A stretch of DNA of 64,000 nucleotides from Aphelocoma coerulescens (Eukaryota > Chordata > Aves > Passeriformes > Corvidae): assembly GCF_041296385.1 (NCBI RefSeq), contig NW_027184085.1:58252109-58316108 (forward strand). Direction: 5' to 3'. Made by a program: the position numbers and the translations under genes. Shown piece by piece: positions 35,701 to 47,668 of the stretch. Positions within the stretch are counted from its first letter, which is position 1. Each line of letters opens with the position of its first letter. The notes under the pieces were generated by a model. It saw only the letters and a list, made by a program, of their open reading frames with translations, did no database searches and had not been told where the DNA came from.

Positions 35701-38700
35701 TGAGTCAAAACAGAAAAACACTTAACACTGGTGTCTCAAGAGCACTAAGAATTCAGAACAAAGGAGTTCAGCCTGTAGAAGCTCATGATGAATCACCTGC
35801 AAGACTTTCACTATTCATACCATTGGTATAGGACAATCAAGAGACTTTAGGCTTTCCTCCACCAGCAGAACAATTATGGAGAACCATACTACTGTTTGTT
35901 TTCTATATTGAAAGTTTCATATCCCTACTCGAAGTCCTGTGCCCACATAAAAGAATCCATGTATTTGGAGAAAAGAGGACATTTACGTAACTGTCATGTA
36001 CAATTGTCTAATTTTTCTGGGGAGACAAACAAGAGCCAATTCACAGGCCATCAGCTGACCTAAAGAGTACAGACACATCAAAACTCAGAGTTCTGCATTA
36101 GACTTTTTCAGATATGAGAGGTGTGAGTTTTATTTTTAAGTGGTACCAACTGTCTTGTCAAAGTACATCTGCCCCATTTACACTTGGGCTAAAATGTGAC
36201 TCCTCTAGAGCAGTCTGGTTAGCTGAGTCTCATCCGTAGGTAAAGAAGAACCACATGGCACACTCTTCCTTCATCCCCTAGACCATGGTGATAAGCTCTT
36301 TCCTACTATATCTGTTATCTGGTCCACTGTTGCACAGTAAATACAGGTTTAATGTAGTACTGAACACAAAGTTATGCTATAGTTACAAAGCTTCTCCCAG
36401 CCCAGACATGCCTTATTTTACTGAAAGCATGGTTTCACTCAAAAGCTTTCAGAGAATGAAGATTTTAACAATATGTCTTATGTGCTCTTGTACTCTATCT
36501 TTAAATGGTTGTACTCATTTGGGAAAGAAAATTTGGGTCTCCAATTACAACAACAACAGCAACAAAAAAGATACAGTAGGAGGAAAATAATTCACAACTC
36601 CTGAATATTGCAGATGGTGAAAGAAGATTTAGCTTTCACCACAGATGTAGAAACCCTGGTAATGAAGGACAGGTAGGAAAAAACCCCAACATCCTCAAAG
36701 CCTGTAATCAGCATCATGAAAACAAATCTATTGCTTGAGAAAGTGGCAACTTTGAGAATAAACATGCATATAAAAAAGGGAAATGGTATTCTGCGGAGTA
36801 CTGGTTTTATTCCTGTTCTCTGAAGTTCAGGGATCCTTAAAATAAAGGTGTTTTTCCTATTTTATACCAAGCAAACAGCATAAGAAGCATGAAAGATTTC
36901 CCAGCTACTTAACAGAAGTTTCCTGCTCATTCCTGTACCACCTCTAATCTCATCATTCCATGGCCTCTGGTTCTTCTTTTTCACAGAGTTATAGCAGCAT
37001 CTATACATTCCAGTATATAAAGAGAAATTAAGCGTACAATTATACAAGACACACTTAAGATTATTTTCACTATGGACCTATTAATTTAATTTGGTTCAAC
37101 AAACTTGTGACAAGAGTGCAGCTAAAAATAAGTTACAAAACACATGAGAAAGATTGAGATGCTGCAAATCACCATGAATGAAGATATACACATAAACCCA
37201 TCAATAATGCTTTTAGTCCCTGTAGGGTACCAAAAAGATAGGGCTACTTAGAATTAGAAAATGCAAGGCTAATGTGAGTAGGACACTTCACAGTGTGCCT
37301 GTTTGACACTACAAAGCTTCCACTGTTCCATCTCAATACAGTAAAAAAGACTCATACTGCAGGACATAATTCTTCTGAAAATCCTAGAAACACTGACCAC
37401 GTAGCAAACTCATCAACAGGGCATGAAAAACTTCTGGTCTGGACCCATTTCCTCCAAAGAACAGGGCCCAGAATGATCACATTTGAATTCACTTGCAGTT
37501 TCAGGCAAAGTAAAGCGTAAAACCAAAGAAATCCCCTTAAATTCTAACATTAGAGTTCAATTATAAGAATGGAAACAGCATGACAAAACAGTATGGAAAT
37601 GCAATAACCACCTATGTTTCTGCACCAATAAGACTCCCAGATTTCTCCTATCTCAGGTCCAGCAGACATGGACCTGTCACCATACACCTGGTTTTGTTCA
37701 CATACTACTACGAGCTTTTTTCTGAGCCTTGTCCTAAAGCAAGCTTGAAAGCTAGTTACATACTCCCCATGCCTTGCTGTCCCATCCTCGAGCATTTCCA
37801 GCCTCTCTGTGTTTAGTTTCCTACTCTTTTGTCTTGGTGCATTCCCTTAGAGCCAATATTAATAACACTTTTTAGATCTACTTCTTTTTATATGAAATGT
37901 GGCGGGTGATGCTTCCTGTTTTATAAAAACATAACTTTGATGATGTGTATCTGTTCTGTCTTTGAAGCTGTGTTACAAGCTGGAAAAGGGCACAGTTTTT
38001 GAGCCCTTCTCTTATTACCCTACCTCCACCAGGCCTTTAATTGCTTCACAGTTGGCTTTCATACTCATTTAAAAGCGCTCCTGACTGCTACGAATTCTTT
38101 AAGACTGTTATACAACAAATTACTCATCGTATGAAATATGCATTGCATATGCTTTGTATTGTCACTCCATAGCCTTGTGACTACAGTATCACCATTGCTA
38201 CTAATACATGTCCTAATGACTCTCAAAGGCCTCAGGACATGTAAGGCTTTGTCTGAGGGTATCTTGGCTTGCACAGAGACTTGTTTTTGCTGGTTTAGCT
38301 ACAAAAGCCTAGATGCTTATTGTCTACTTGGATTCAACTTTAATTATCACATGGCATAACCATAATTTTTATATAGTTGGTAGTGACAAGCAATTAGACT
38401 GCATAGAATTAAATATTTATGACCCTGTCACAATGATGTCATCTGCATTAAATAAAAAAAACCAGCATGGTGTGGCAATGGCAGCCTCAAAAGTGGGGAA
38501 ATGGGATGAAGCGCAAAGGAGTACAAGCACTGTATCACAAGAGTGGGGTGGAGGATTACAGTGGCAATCCCATAGCTATAAGCAATCCTCTTGCCATCAG
38601 CTGAAGTCATTAAAAACCTGGCATCTAGAAAAAGCATTTTTCTTAGGGACAGCAAAGGGAGCAAAGGCCAGCTATCCAACATACAGAAAACCCACCTCAT

Positions 38701-41606
38701 CTATCAAATTCTGATAGACAAATAAAAATGATCCTGGTGTAAAGTGTGGTGCGAGCCCACCTCAGACTTCAATGGGAAAAAGGAGACACCAGCAACATCA
38801 CACATTCCTTGGCAAAGAGGAGGAAGAAACACGCACTATGACTGTCCTGGCACATGGTATGTGCATGCTGACAGCTTGCTTATACCAATACCACCCACCC
38901 AAAACTACAGCTGATCACCTCAGGGACCACTCACCCAGTGGAGACAGAAGTTGAATGTAACACCAAGGAAAAGGCAGACAGGAGGAAGGGTGCCTATAAG
39001 AACTGTAACAATATTGTTAAAAAAAAAGTACGTTGATTGTGCTGACCTGCCACAGACCTCAAACTCCATTTCTCCCACTGCACTGCAGACTGAGTTTTGT
39101 TGATTTTGAATGGACTAACTGCTAAAACAACTGTTTATACAGATTTTGTGTGCAGTCAGTCTCTTGATATCTGGTTCCAAAATCTTTAAACTGGAGAAAA
39201 ACTGTTTCTGAAAGATGTAAATTTGTCAGGCTTTAAATAAAACTGGCACTGGTAAGGTAGCTCATAAAATTTAATCAGAATTCAGTTTCCCAATTGCAAG
39301 GACTGAGGCAGACACACTACTGCTCTTAGACAATCTTGCTAAAACTCTCCCCAAGCTGTTGCATTGTGTGGGGAAGAGGGCCTTTTTGAAAATTAACTTT
39401 GAGGCTGTCGGTCACAATATTAAATGCTAGCTTGTCAACACCAAGTTTAAGGCTATATTTTGTAAAGGTTTTTACTCATCATCTGCCAGCTGCACAGCTA
39501 AGGAAGAGGCCCTTTGCCAGCCAGGAACTACTCTGCAGTTACAATCTAAAAGTAAGTGTGATCCTTCAGAAAGGAAAAGATTATGCAAAAAATGGCACAC
39601 TGGGACTGGGATAATTTCCTATTCAAAATACATCTAAAAGATAGCAGAGCAAACCCTTGCCAGAAAAGGTAGCAAGACTTACCCTTTCATTACTCCATAA
39701 GACATAAAATAATGACTAGCAAACAAAGGATTTGTGCAGAATGGCTACTACCCAGCCAAAGCCTACACAACCATACAAAATGGGCACTCCAACGAGCAAC
39801 CAACAATTCAGTCCCATCAACAGATTAGATTGTGGAAGCAGTAATACCAAGGGACTATCTGAGGACATGTATTCCACCAAAACTGAATCCAAAGGTGTTT
39901 GGAAACACAGAAAAACAATTAACAGGTGCAGTAGGGTCCGTCTCCCTCCCCATGCAAATCTGGCAGGGACTGCACATTTTGAACACTGATTTCCATCTGT
40001 GCATGTCTCTAAAAACTGGTGAAGAGTTTACAGATAATACTGGCCTATGCACAAAGCAAGCAACCTTACCTTCAGTATACTACTAAAGGCAGCCTAAGGC
40101 AACTTCCTCTTTAAGAAGCAAAGAATAGTCTTAGTGAAAAGGCAGCAAATATCCTCTGGAGAGTCAAAATAGGTCACCTTCTTCCCTATGTACATCTTAG
40201 GCAGTATTCAGAGAGGTTCTTGGGCAAGACTACTGCAACTACAAATAATGTCTGTGAAGATGAGCAACATGACCACTGCCAGTCTTGAAATAAGGTATAT
40301 GAAATCAGGCAGGGGCTAAAATATGGTGCAATATGCACTATCCATCAGCACGGCTGCAGGAGAACAGGAATGTGCAGGAATGCATGTCACAACAGAGAGA
40401 TGAAGAGGTGAGGCGGCAGCAGCAGCAGCTTGTCACCAAAAGCAGAACAACCTGTTCATGAGAAATTCCAGAATTCATGGGGACATAAACACTGCTTAAA
40501 AATACACTCCTCCTCAGCATCAGGGAGAACTGAAGCTAAACATTCATTAAGAAGCTTGACAAAACTGCACTTAAGATTAAGGAAAATGAAAAATCCCATC
40601 ATCTCTCCCTCAGGGTATTCTTCCTTGCAGTTACTGCTGCAACGGCAGCTCACATGGATATACCAAATCCAGCTTAAAATTGCTAATAAGGTCTCCACAG
40701 TAACACAGAGCTCAGCCTTGCAAATCATCTCCATGGATAATAAATTGGTTATATAAAACCGGGGTGGGTTTTGCACCTGGTATGCTCTCTGTGCTGATAC
40801 GGCGATGCCGCTTGCAGAAGCTAGTGCAAGCCACAGAGCTTTTTAGACACTTACTAGAATAAAAACAGGAGAATTTAGTAGATGGTCACATTTAAAACTA
40901 TAAGGAAACAACTTGTCAATGTATTTTTGTGTGACTTTGGTTTGGATTTTTTGGGGTGATGCCATGCAGATCTGCTGTCCTGTGAAACTGGTGAGGCTGC
41001 AAATATGAGCAAATAGGAGAGAATTGGAGTCTTGCCCCACTGTGTTTTCCCACTGCTTGCAGATTGTATCAGAAATCAATTCAAGATTGGTGTATGTCTC
41101 CAAGTAATTCACACTGCTGTTTCCAGCTAAAACTTCTTTCCTCTGTATCATAAAAGCAGTAACCAGATGGTGCCAATACGGCAGCCTCACATGTTGCCAG
41201 ACCATCCATATCCTGCTGCCCCGCCCACATCCTGGGAATTTGCACGCTCTCCTAACCTTCCTCTTATGCTCTGAGACCCCACACATCAGAAACCACTGCC
41301 TTGCCCCAGCCAGGAGCTTCAGCTCCATATGGAGGATAAGGTCACAGGGAAAGCAAGAAAGTATAATGCTTCACTGCCCTAGAAGCTTTGCTGCACTAGG
41401 GCCAAAAGATGCCCTTTTCCAGATCCAGACATGCTTTAACTGTGATGCCTCTCTCATTGTGTCATTTGCTTAACATACAAGCTTCTCACATGGGCCAGCA
41501 CATCAGTAGGAAAAAGGAGGAATGCTGTACCTTGGATAGCCATCTAAATCTATTATTAATAAACAATAATGTTTTTATACTTTATACAGTCACAGAGCCT
41601 CTTGTT
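32781..41606. other. Intronic sequence, no gene seen
   Basis: Nearly 9 kb with no repeat that I can name. Minor features are an ACA-rich patch (36545-36570) and a CAG run (40415-40430). The longest frames are on the minus strand at 41328-40843 (161 residues) and on the plus strand at 38313-38714 (133 residues). Neither resembles a known protein, and both look like chance frames. Confidence 0.55.
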
Positions 41607-41680
41607 AAAAAAAACAAAAACAAAAACAAAACAAAAAAAAAACCAAACAAAAAACAAAACAAAACAAAACAAAAAAAACC
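41607..41680. repeat. A-rich simple repeat, (AAAAC)n
   Basis: 74 bases of only A and C, mostly AAAAC and AAAC units, the reverse-complement type of the TTTTG repeat near 19.5 kb. It is responsible for the lysine/asparagine-rich end of a spurious frame at 41409-41729. Confidence 0.95.
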
Positions 41681-43888
41681 TAATATGTATGCAACAAGCA
41701 ACTTAATAATCATTGCAAAATCACTTTAGGACATAGTATTTTACAAATAAGAACTGCAACAGTTATACCAGAAATATTTAAAAAAGACTGGTTTAGCTAC
41801 ACTCAGAATAGTGTGTGTGATACACACGCACAAAAACAGGTACCCCTTTAAAGAAAGTACATACCTGAGTAAGCAGAGGGTCACAGAGACCATGTATAAC
41901 TTTATAAGGAAAATCTACTTGTGAGATGTAATTTTTTTTAAACAGAAGAGCAGTATTTCTTGCCTAGCAAAAGCAGTACAATTTGCTTCAAACACCCATG
42001 AGATTAATTCAGTCTTCCATAACTTCTTAAGGAAATTTATATTAAGAACTATTACCCCTCATGCCTCATTCTTTCAGTTATGGCTATTTTTTTTTTTTTA
42101 AAGATAATGCAAGGAAACCTGCAGCAAAAGAACTGAGATTTGAAAGCATTGTACAGCCACAGCTTGTCAATTAACTGGTCTTTCAGAAACCATTAATCTG
42201 AAATTATTTTAACACTCACATTTAACATTTACATGGACTACCATGATTTTGGGGGACCTCTCCCCAAATATTACTTATTTAATACATGACAAGTTGACTC
42301 CACTGCAGGTAAGTACAAATTAAGTATGAAATTAATCTTTCTAATGGAACTTTGGAGAATATATAAAAAAAAAGTACGAAATCAATGTCCAAAATGTGCC
42401 TTGTTACATGTACTATTTTTTTTTTTTTTGCAATAAGCAGGCTTGCTTATTATTTTACAGTATAAACAGTACTTAATTAACCTGCAAGGATTCTCTGTTA
42501 AAAATAATGTTTGGTTTCAGAGCTGAATGAAATTTGTAATTTTCCCTTTTTCTGAAATTAAAATTGTGAAAATTTTTAAGTCCATCTCAGAAAAATTACA
42601 ATTTCTTCTAGTTTCTTGGAAACTAATTTACACATTTTTTTGTAAGACTATCAAGCCATTTTATTTCAACAGTTCCAACATGAGACAGAGCATAGGCACG
42701 ACACTGAAACATCAGAGCCAGACTTCTTAACTGCCTGGCTGAGTCTAGGAACTCTTAAGTTTAATTGTAGGTATTTTGGCCTGATCCTAACAGTCCACAG
42801 GTTACCAAAGCAAACCACTACAGCAGAAGTTACCACAGAGCTTTCACTCTTGACATCAAGTTGCAAAAAGTGCTGGTGCCAGTTTGCACTCTGTGTTAAA
42901 ATAACTTCTGAACCATTATGTATCAATCTGGACACAAGGGCACTAGCTGCACAGAAGAGTACTTCCCATCTGGAGAGCCTGAGGTCTACTTCTGCAGTTA
43001 TGTTCTCAGCTTGCAGGTGAAACAGTCGCATATGAAGTATTTTAACAGCCAGCTGGATCCTTACTTAAGAATATTGATTAGCCATGATACATCAGACCTG
43101 TGAAGCTGAATACAAACCTAAGCAAGCAGGCGCATCCATTATGTCTCTAAGGTGTAAGGACTCTGAGGTTTTTGATGCCTGGCCTGTAATTTCTGGGTCT
43201 GGTTTAGGTTTTGGTGGGTTTGGTTTTTTTTTTTTACATTTTTGATAAAAAACACCAGGAGTTTCACCTTCAAAAAATTCTCATCATGAACTGAAGTGAC
43301 AAAATAAGGGATATAATGGCTGGCTTGGTAACTAGCAGTTGCTGCCAAAAATGGTGGACAGCTATATATAATTCAAAATTTATTTCTGCCGAGAAAAGCC
43401 TGACCCCTAGGTCCTGCTTCTCATGAATCTTAGCTTATTCTTTCTTAACTAGTAATAAATAATATAGCAAAATACAGTTGTCTACGGCACTTTGTTGTAT
43501 TTTCTTTTGTTACCCTGCTGTAAAGTTGCGACTACAGACAGGCAGGCAGAAGCAAAGAAGTGTGAATAAATAGGAAGCCAAGTAACATGAAAGAACGGAG
43601 AACTGTTCTTCCTAGCAGAAGCAAGTGAATCACAAACCACTGGAAGATGTAGGTATGCACTAACGGCATAACCTTTTAATAACCATTTTGAAAACCTGTG
43701 ATGCAAGATCACTAGAGAAAGATGAAAAGAATACCTACCTTTTAAAGTTTACACAGCAGGAAATACTCCCTGTAAATTCCCTGTAAATCCAAGGAACTAC
43801 AGAAAACCCCTCCATTCCAAAAAACTACCAGAAGAAACAGTCAAACTGACTACTTGTAAACATAGACAAAGCAAAAGGGAGATAAATA
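41681..43888. other. Intronic sequence, no gene seen
   Basis: AT-rich unique-looking sequence with T-runs near 42089-42101 and 42416-42429. A minus frame at 43031-42666 (121 residues) is unrecognised. Confidence 0.6.
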
Positions 43889-44015
43889 ATAGCCAACACT
43901 GGCTATTCTGGTCAAGAACAAATCATGTCAAAAAAAATCTAATTTCCTTCCGTGACAGGGCACCAAGTATAAAGGATGGGAAAGACACAAGGATGCAATA
44001 ACCTGTGGTTTTCTC
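43889..44015 (+). mobile_element. Ancient CR1-like LINE fragment (RT region)
   Basis: By eye this matches the RT block of old CR1/L3-type elements: GTCAAGAACAAATCATGTCA, then ATCTAATTTCCTTCCGTGAC and AGGGCACCAAGTATAAAGGA. This is the nucleotide form of the conserved block that reads roughly KNKSCQTNLISFYD in related elements. The frame is broken by stops. It is a small relic in antisense orientation to PRR16. Confidence 0.6.
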
Positions 44016-47000
44016 CTCATGTGTCCTCCTCTAAGTTTGTTACGAAAACACAGTCTGCAATAGGTACAGGTAAGTTTTATAATTCCCCTGCCCCCAATCC
44101 TGTGTGTCTACTTGAGACTAGACCAATCAAGGAACAAACCAATAAACTTTTTATTAACCAAGGAAAAGGGAGATTAGGATGTGTCAGAAAAAAGGAAAAT
44201 CTAGATAACATCTATTGCATGACACTGTCACATGCCTTGCAAATACATTGCGCTGCAGAATTTAGGCATGATTTTTTCCTGCACAATGCATCAAGGTTAA
44301 AAATACCCACATGATATTGATGCTGTAAGCCCCTGAGTTATGCAAATGCACTTCTCCCCATTTTTCTAGGTAGGCCTCCAATTTCAGATACTGGACCCCA
44401 AAGTAAGATGGATAAGATGTGAAGGCTTCTCCATGTTAGAAATAATGCCACAATCAGTGTCTTACAAAATCCTTCTCAGTCACCCCTGCCACTCCACAAG
44501 CTGAAGGGTACGACAACCCTGAACACCAGAGAAACCTGAGACAATGATCCTGGCACCCTGCCCCCAATCCCAAAGCCTGCTGACAAAGGAAAACTTGCTG
44601 CAGGCATTCACAGACCCCAAACCATCTTGTACAGGCATCCCTCTACACAACTAGCAAAACTCACTGGAACACAGCACCAAAACACCACCTGAAAATGGGT
44701 CATTATCACACCAGAAAAACAGACCAAATCAGACAGTTCAGGTATGGGGCTTAGGTCTGCTGCAATCCTGCAATTTAAGGAACAAGGTAGAGAAAAGGAG
44801 ACTATCCTTTTTTAGATATACAGGCATTGGCCATTTAGTTGTTTTGCAGAAGACGATTAGAATTTAAATCACGAGCTTGGGATGTGATCTGAAATAGTTA
44901 AGATGCAAGCCACCTATTTGCTGCTTCTAGATAAGAATATAATCAGCTGGACAAATACAGGATGAGGAAGAACCAGATCAGAAGAAAGGACTTTGGACCC
45001 ACAGTTAATCATATATTAGTCATCAAAGCAGATTTTCACAAAACAAAACAAACAAAAAGCCAAACAAAAAAGCAAAAACCTAAGACAAAAAAAACCCTAA
45101 AAAACCAAACATCCCAAAACCAAGAACACCCAAAACTCTCTCAAATCCTCATTATATCAGAAAGAGGCTACGAAAAAAAAAAAAGTGAAAAAGTGTCTCC
45201 ACAATATCTCTAACTTTCCAAGCGTCTCTAACAATCCCAAAGAATTCAAAGCTCCAGAAACACACCCTGGATTAAACAATGCCTATAAACTGCTTGTCAT
45301 CTGTTCCTGAACTAATGAAGCTTCACCTTCATAAGAACTTCTCTCTTTAAAAAAATATTTACCTCAGAAATTATAAAACATTGAAATTGACGGGATATTT
45401 AGCAAAAAGATAAAAACCTATTTAATACAGAAAAAAAAAGGAATTAACAAAATTATGCAGTAATATGGGCTCTCCTTATCTATGAAAAGTATGTATGATT
45501 TTTTTATTATTATTTCTATTTCCACAGTATGATAGAAAAGATCCATTTGGCAATCTGCAGATGTTTACAGGAACAGTAACTTCAACTACCTTACAGCCTA
45601 ATCAACTTTTAGGTACAACAAGCTTCCATGAATGCTTAAAGATACTACAGTATTAAATAATAAGAAAAGGGTTTTGCATATAGCCATGCTATATGAAATA
45701 TTTTTCTCTGCTTTATATTCAGTATTTCTGGTACATAATAAGTCATATTAAGTAAAATAGTTCCCTAGGATACTGTGATATTCTGTCTTTTGCTGAGCTA
45801 ACCCTACCCTGGCAGACAGATTAAAGTGCTAAAACAATTTCTGTACTAATCCTTGGAAATTCTTGTTTCCTGAAAAACACCTCACAGACAGTTGAATCCT
45901 GTGGCAAACTTCAAGCCAAGAGCAATATTAACATTTTCTCTTATCTGACTTGGCTAAGTGCAGATTTGCATTGTCTATATGTGGAGGGCTTCAGAAAATT
46001 CACTGAAAAAAAAATGAAAAACTATTCAGGAGAGTCTTGGCTAAATTCAGAGATGTAAGAGATGGAGCACCAGATGTGAAGCAGGGTAGATGGGTAGAAG
46101 AGCTTACTTAGAGGGTCACAGGATGTATAGAATCACAGCAGGACAGCTAAAGAGTTCACAATAAAAGACATGTATGTGCTACATAAATAACACTAAAATA
46201 AAACCTATTGATTTGGCTGACACTAAGTTGAAAGAGAAGGGGACAGGAGGCCTCCCTTTGAGCATGGGGGTGCCATGAGCTGCTGCATAGCTGGCATACC
46301 TCTCCAGTGTAAAAAACACTTCCTGAGTCATAATATGTTTGGACAACAGTTTAGCAGACACAGAGAAAAAATTTTGCCACCAGGTAGCCTCACACACAAC
46401 ACAATGACTGTGCCCTGTCCAACCTCCTGTGCAGGAAGGAATTTGATGCCAGAATTAACATATACCAGCAACAGGTCTGTGTCATGGGTTCTGCATCCCA
46501 GAAATCAAAGTGACATCTGAAACTTTCTGTTCTTGATGCTGGTGTTGTGCTCACTGATTCTAGAGGAAGCAGAGCAGAGTTTCTCTCCATGCCTGTCCCA
46601 AATCAAGAACATGAAAAGAGAGAACCTGAGCTCTTGTAGATAAGACATCAATTTTACTTTGCTATTTGCATCAACCATAATTTTGTATTAGTAAAAGAAG
46701 TGAATGAATGGAAAAGTACATCATCACGTCAGCATCTCACAAACAGAACACTTTCCTGGCAAGTCTGTCTGCCCAGCCTTCACAATTACATTAGCAGAAC
46801 TCTGCATTTTCAAAGCCAGGAAAGACTGATATCCTTAAAAAAATCTATATAACTTCTGAAAGTGTTAGAGGGAGCAAGGATTATTCCCCAAGCAGAGGCA
46901 CAGCTATCAAACTTAAAACTAAAATCATTTTTAAAATAAAAACTTCTATTTTCTAGATGATTTAACTTCAATACAATCAGTAAGTACATGCTGTCTCAAT

Positions 47001-47292
47001 AACTGTGTAAAGTGGTGTACTATTCTTCACTTACACATCTTCTTGATTTGTGAACTTTCTTAATTAACAAAATGAGAAAAGCACGTGGAAACTTAACGAT
47101 AAAAAGTGACTTGAACCTTTCATAGACTGCTAACAGCTCTCACCCCTCTGCCACATAAATCTGCTCAGAAAATCTTTTCAAACATCAGTGAAAACTAAAA
47201 CAGCTACAGGTTGAGAGGGGTCTGATGCCTTAGGTTTTAACTTTTACATTTTTAAAATTCTGTACTGCTTGGTGTGTGACTCTGAAGTTTCT
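44016..47292. other. Intronic sequence with A/C-rich low-complexity patch
   Basis: A C-rich unique stretch around 44450-44720 and an A/C-rich low-complexity patch at 45040-45130 stand out. The rest is AT-rich and unique-looking. No frame above about 112 residues occurs, and none is recognisable. Confidence 0.55.
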
Positions 47293-47668
47293 TGTAGCCT
47301 GTTAATTTCTGCTCTCTCATGCTAGGTAGACATAACAAAGCCTCTGTGGCCCTGCTTTCCAAGGACACTAAGACTGATCTAGGCCAGAAGTATAAACCAA
47401 AGAGCCCCTAAAGCGTGTGGGGGGGCGGGGGGGGGAGGAGGGTAAGCTGAGGGAAAACTGAAGCTTTAATTGGAGAATTAACCCTGCTATGCAAATGAAC
47501 CAAACCCATAAAAGGGTGAAGAACTCGTGACCTGGGGTCCATCTAGGGGTCCATTTTTGAGAATAGCTTCAGGCTCCCCAGGGTGTACCTTTGAAGGCCT
47601 TTCAAATAAATACCTCTTTACCTCTTTAATCCTTTACTCCTGTTTCTAGGAGGCCTCTCAAGGCATCA
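47293..47668 (+). mobile_element. Putative solo LTR of an avian endogenous retrovirus
   Basis: Promoter-type signals sit in order and spacing typical of an LTR: octamer ATGCAAAT (47489-47496), TATA box ATAAAAG (47509-47515), then AATAAA (47605-47610) about 95 bases downstream, and a T/C-rich stretch to GGCATCA (ending 47668). A plausible 5' end is TGTAGCC at 47293, giving TG...CA ends and about 376 bp. I could not identify a target-site duplication, so the ends are uncertain. A G-rich run (47419-47442) is inside. No internal viral genes flank it. Alternatively it is an unusual intronic promoter. Confidence 0.45.
47419..47442 (+). repeat. G-rich run with G-quadruplex potential
   Basis: Seven Gs, C, nine Gs, A, GG, A, GGG on the plus strand, enough for several G-tetrad tracts. 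It lies about 65 bases before the TATA-like box of the putative LTR. In PRR16 sense RNA it is C-rich. Confidence 0.8.
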
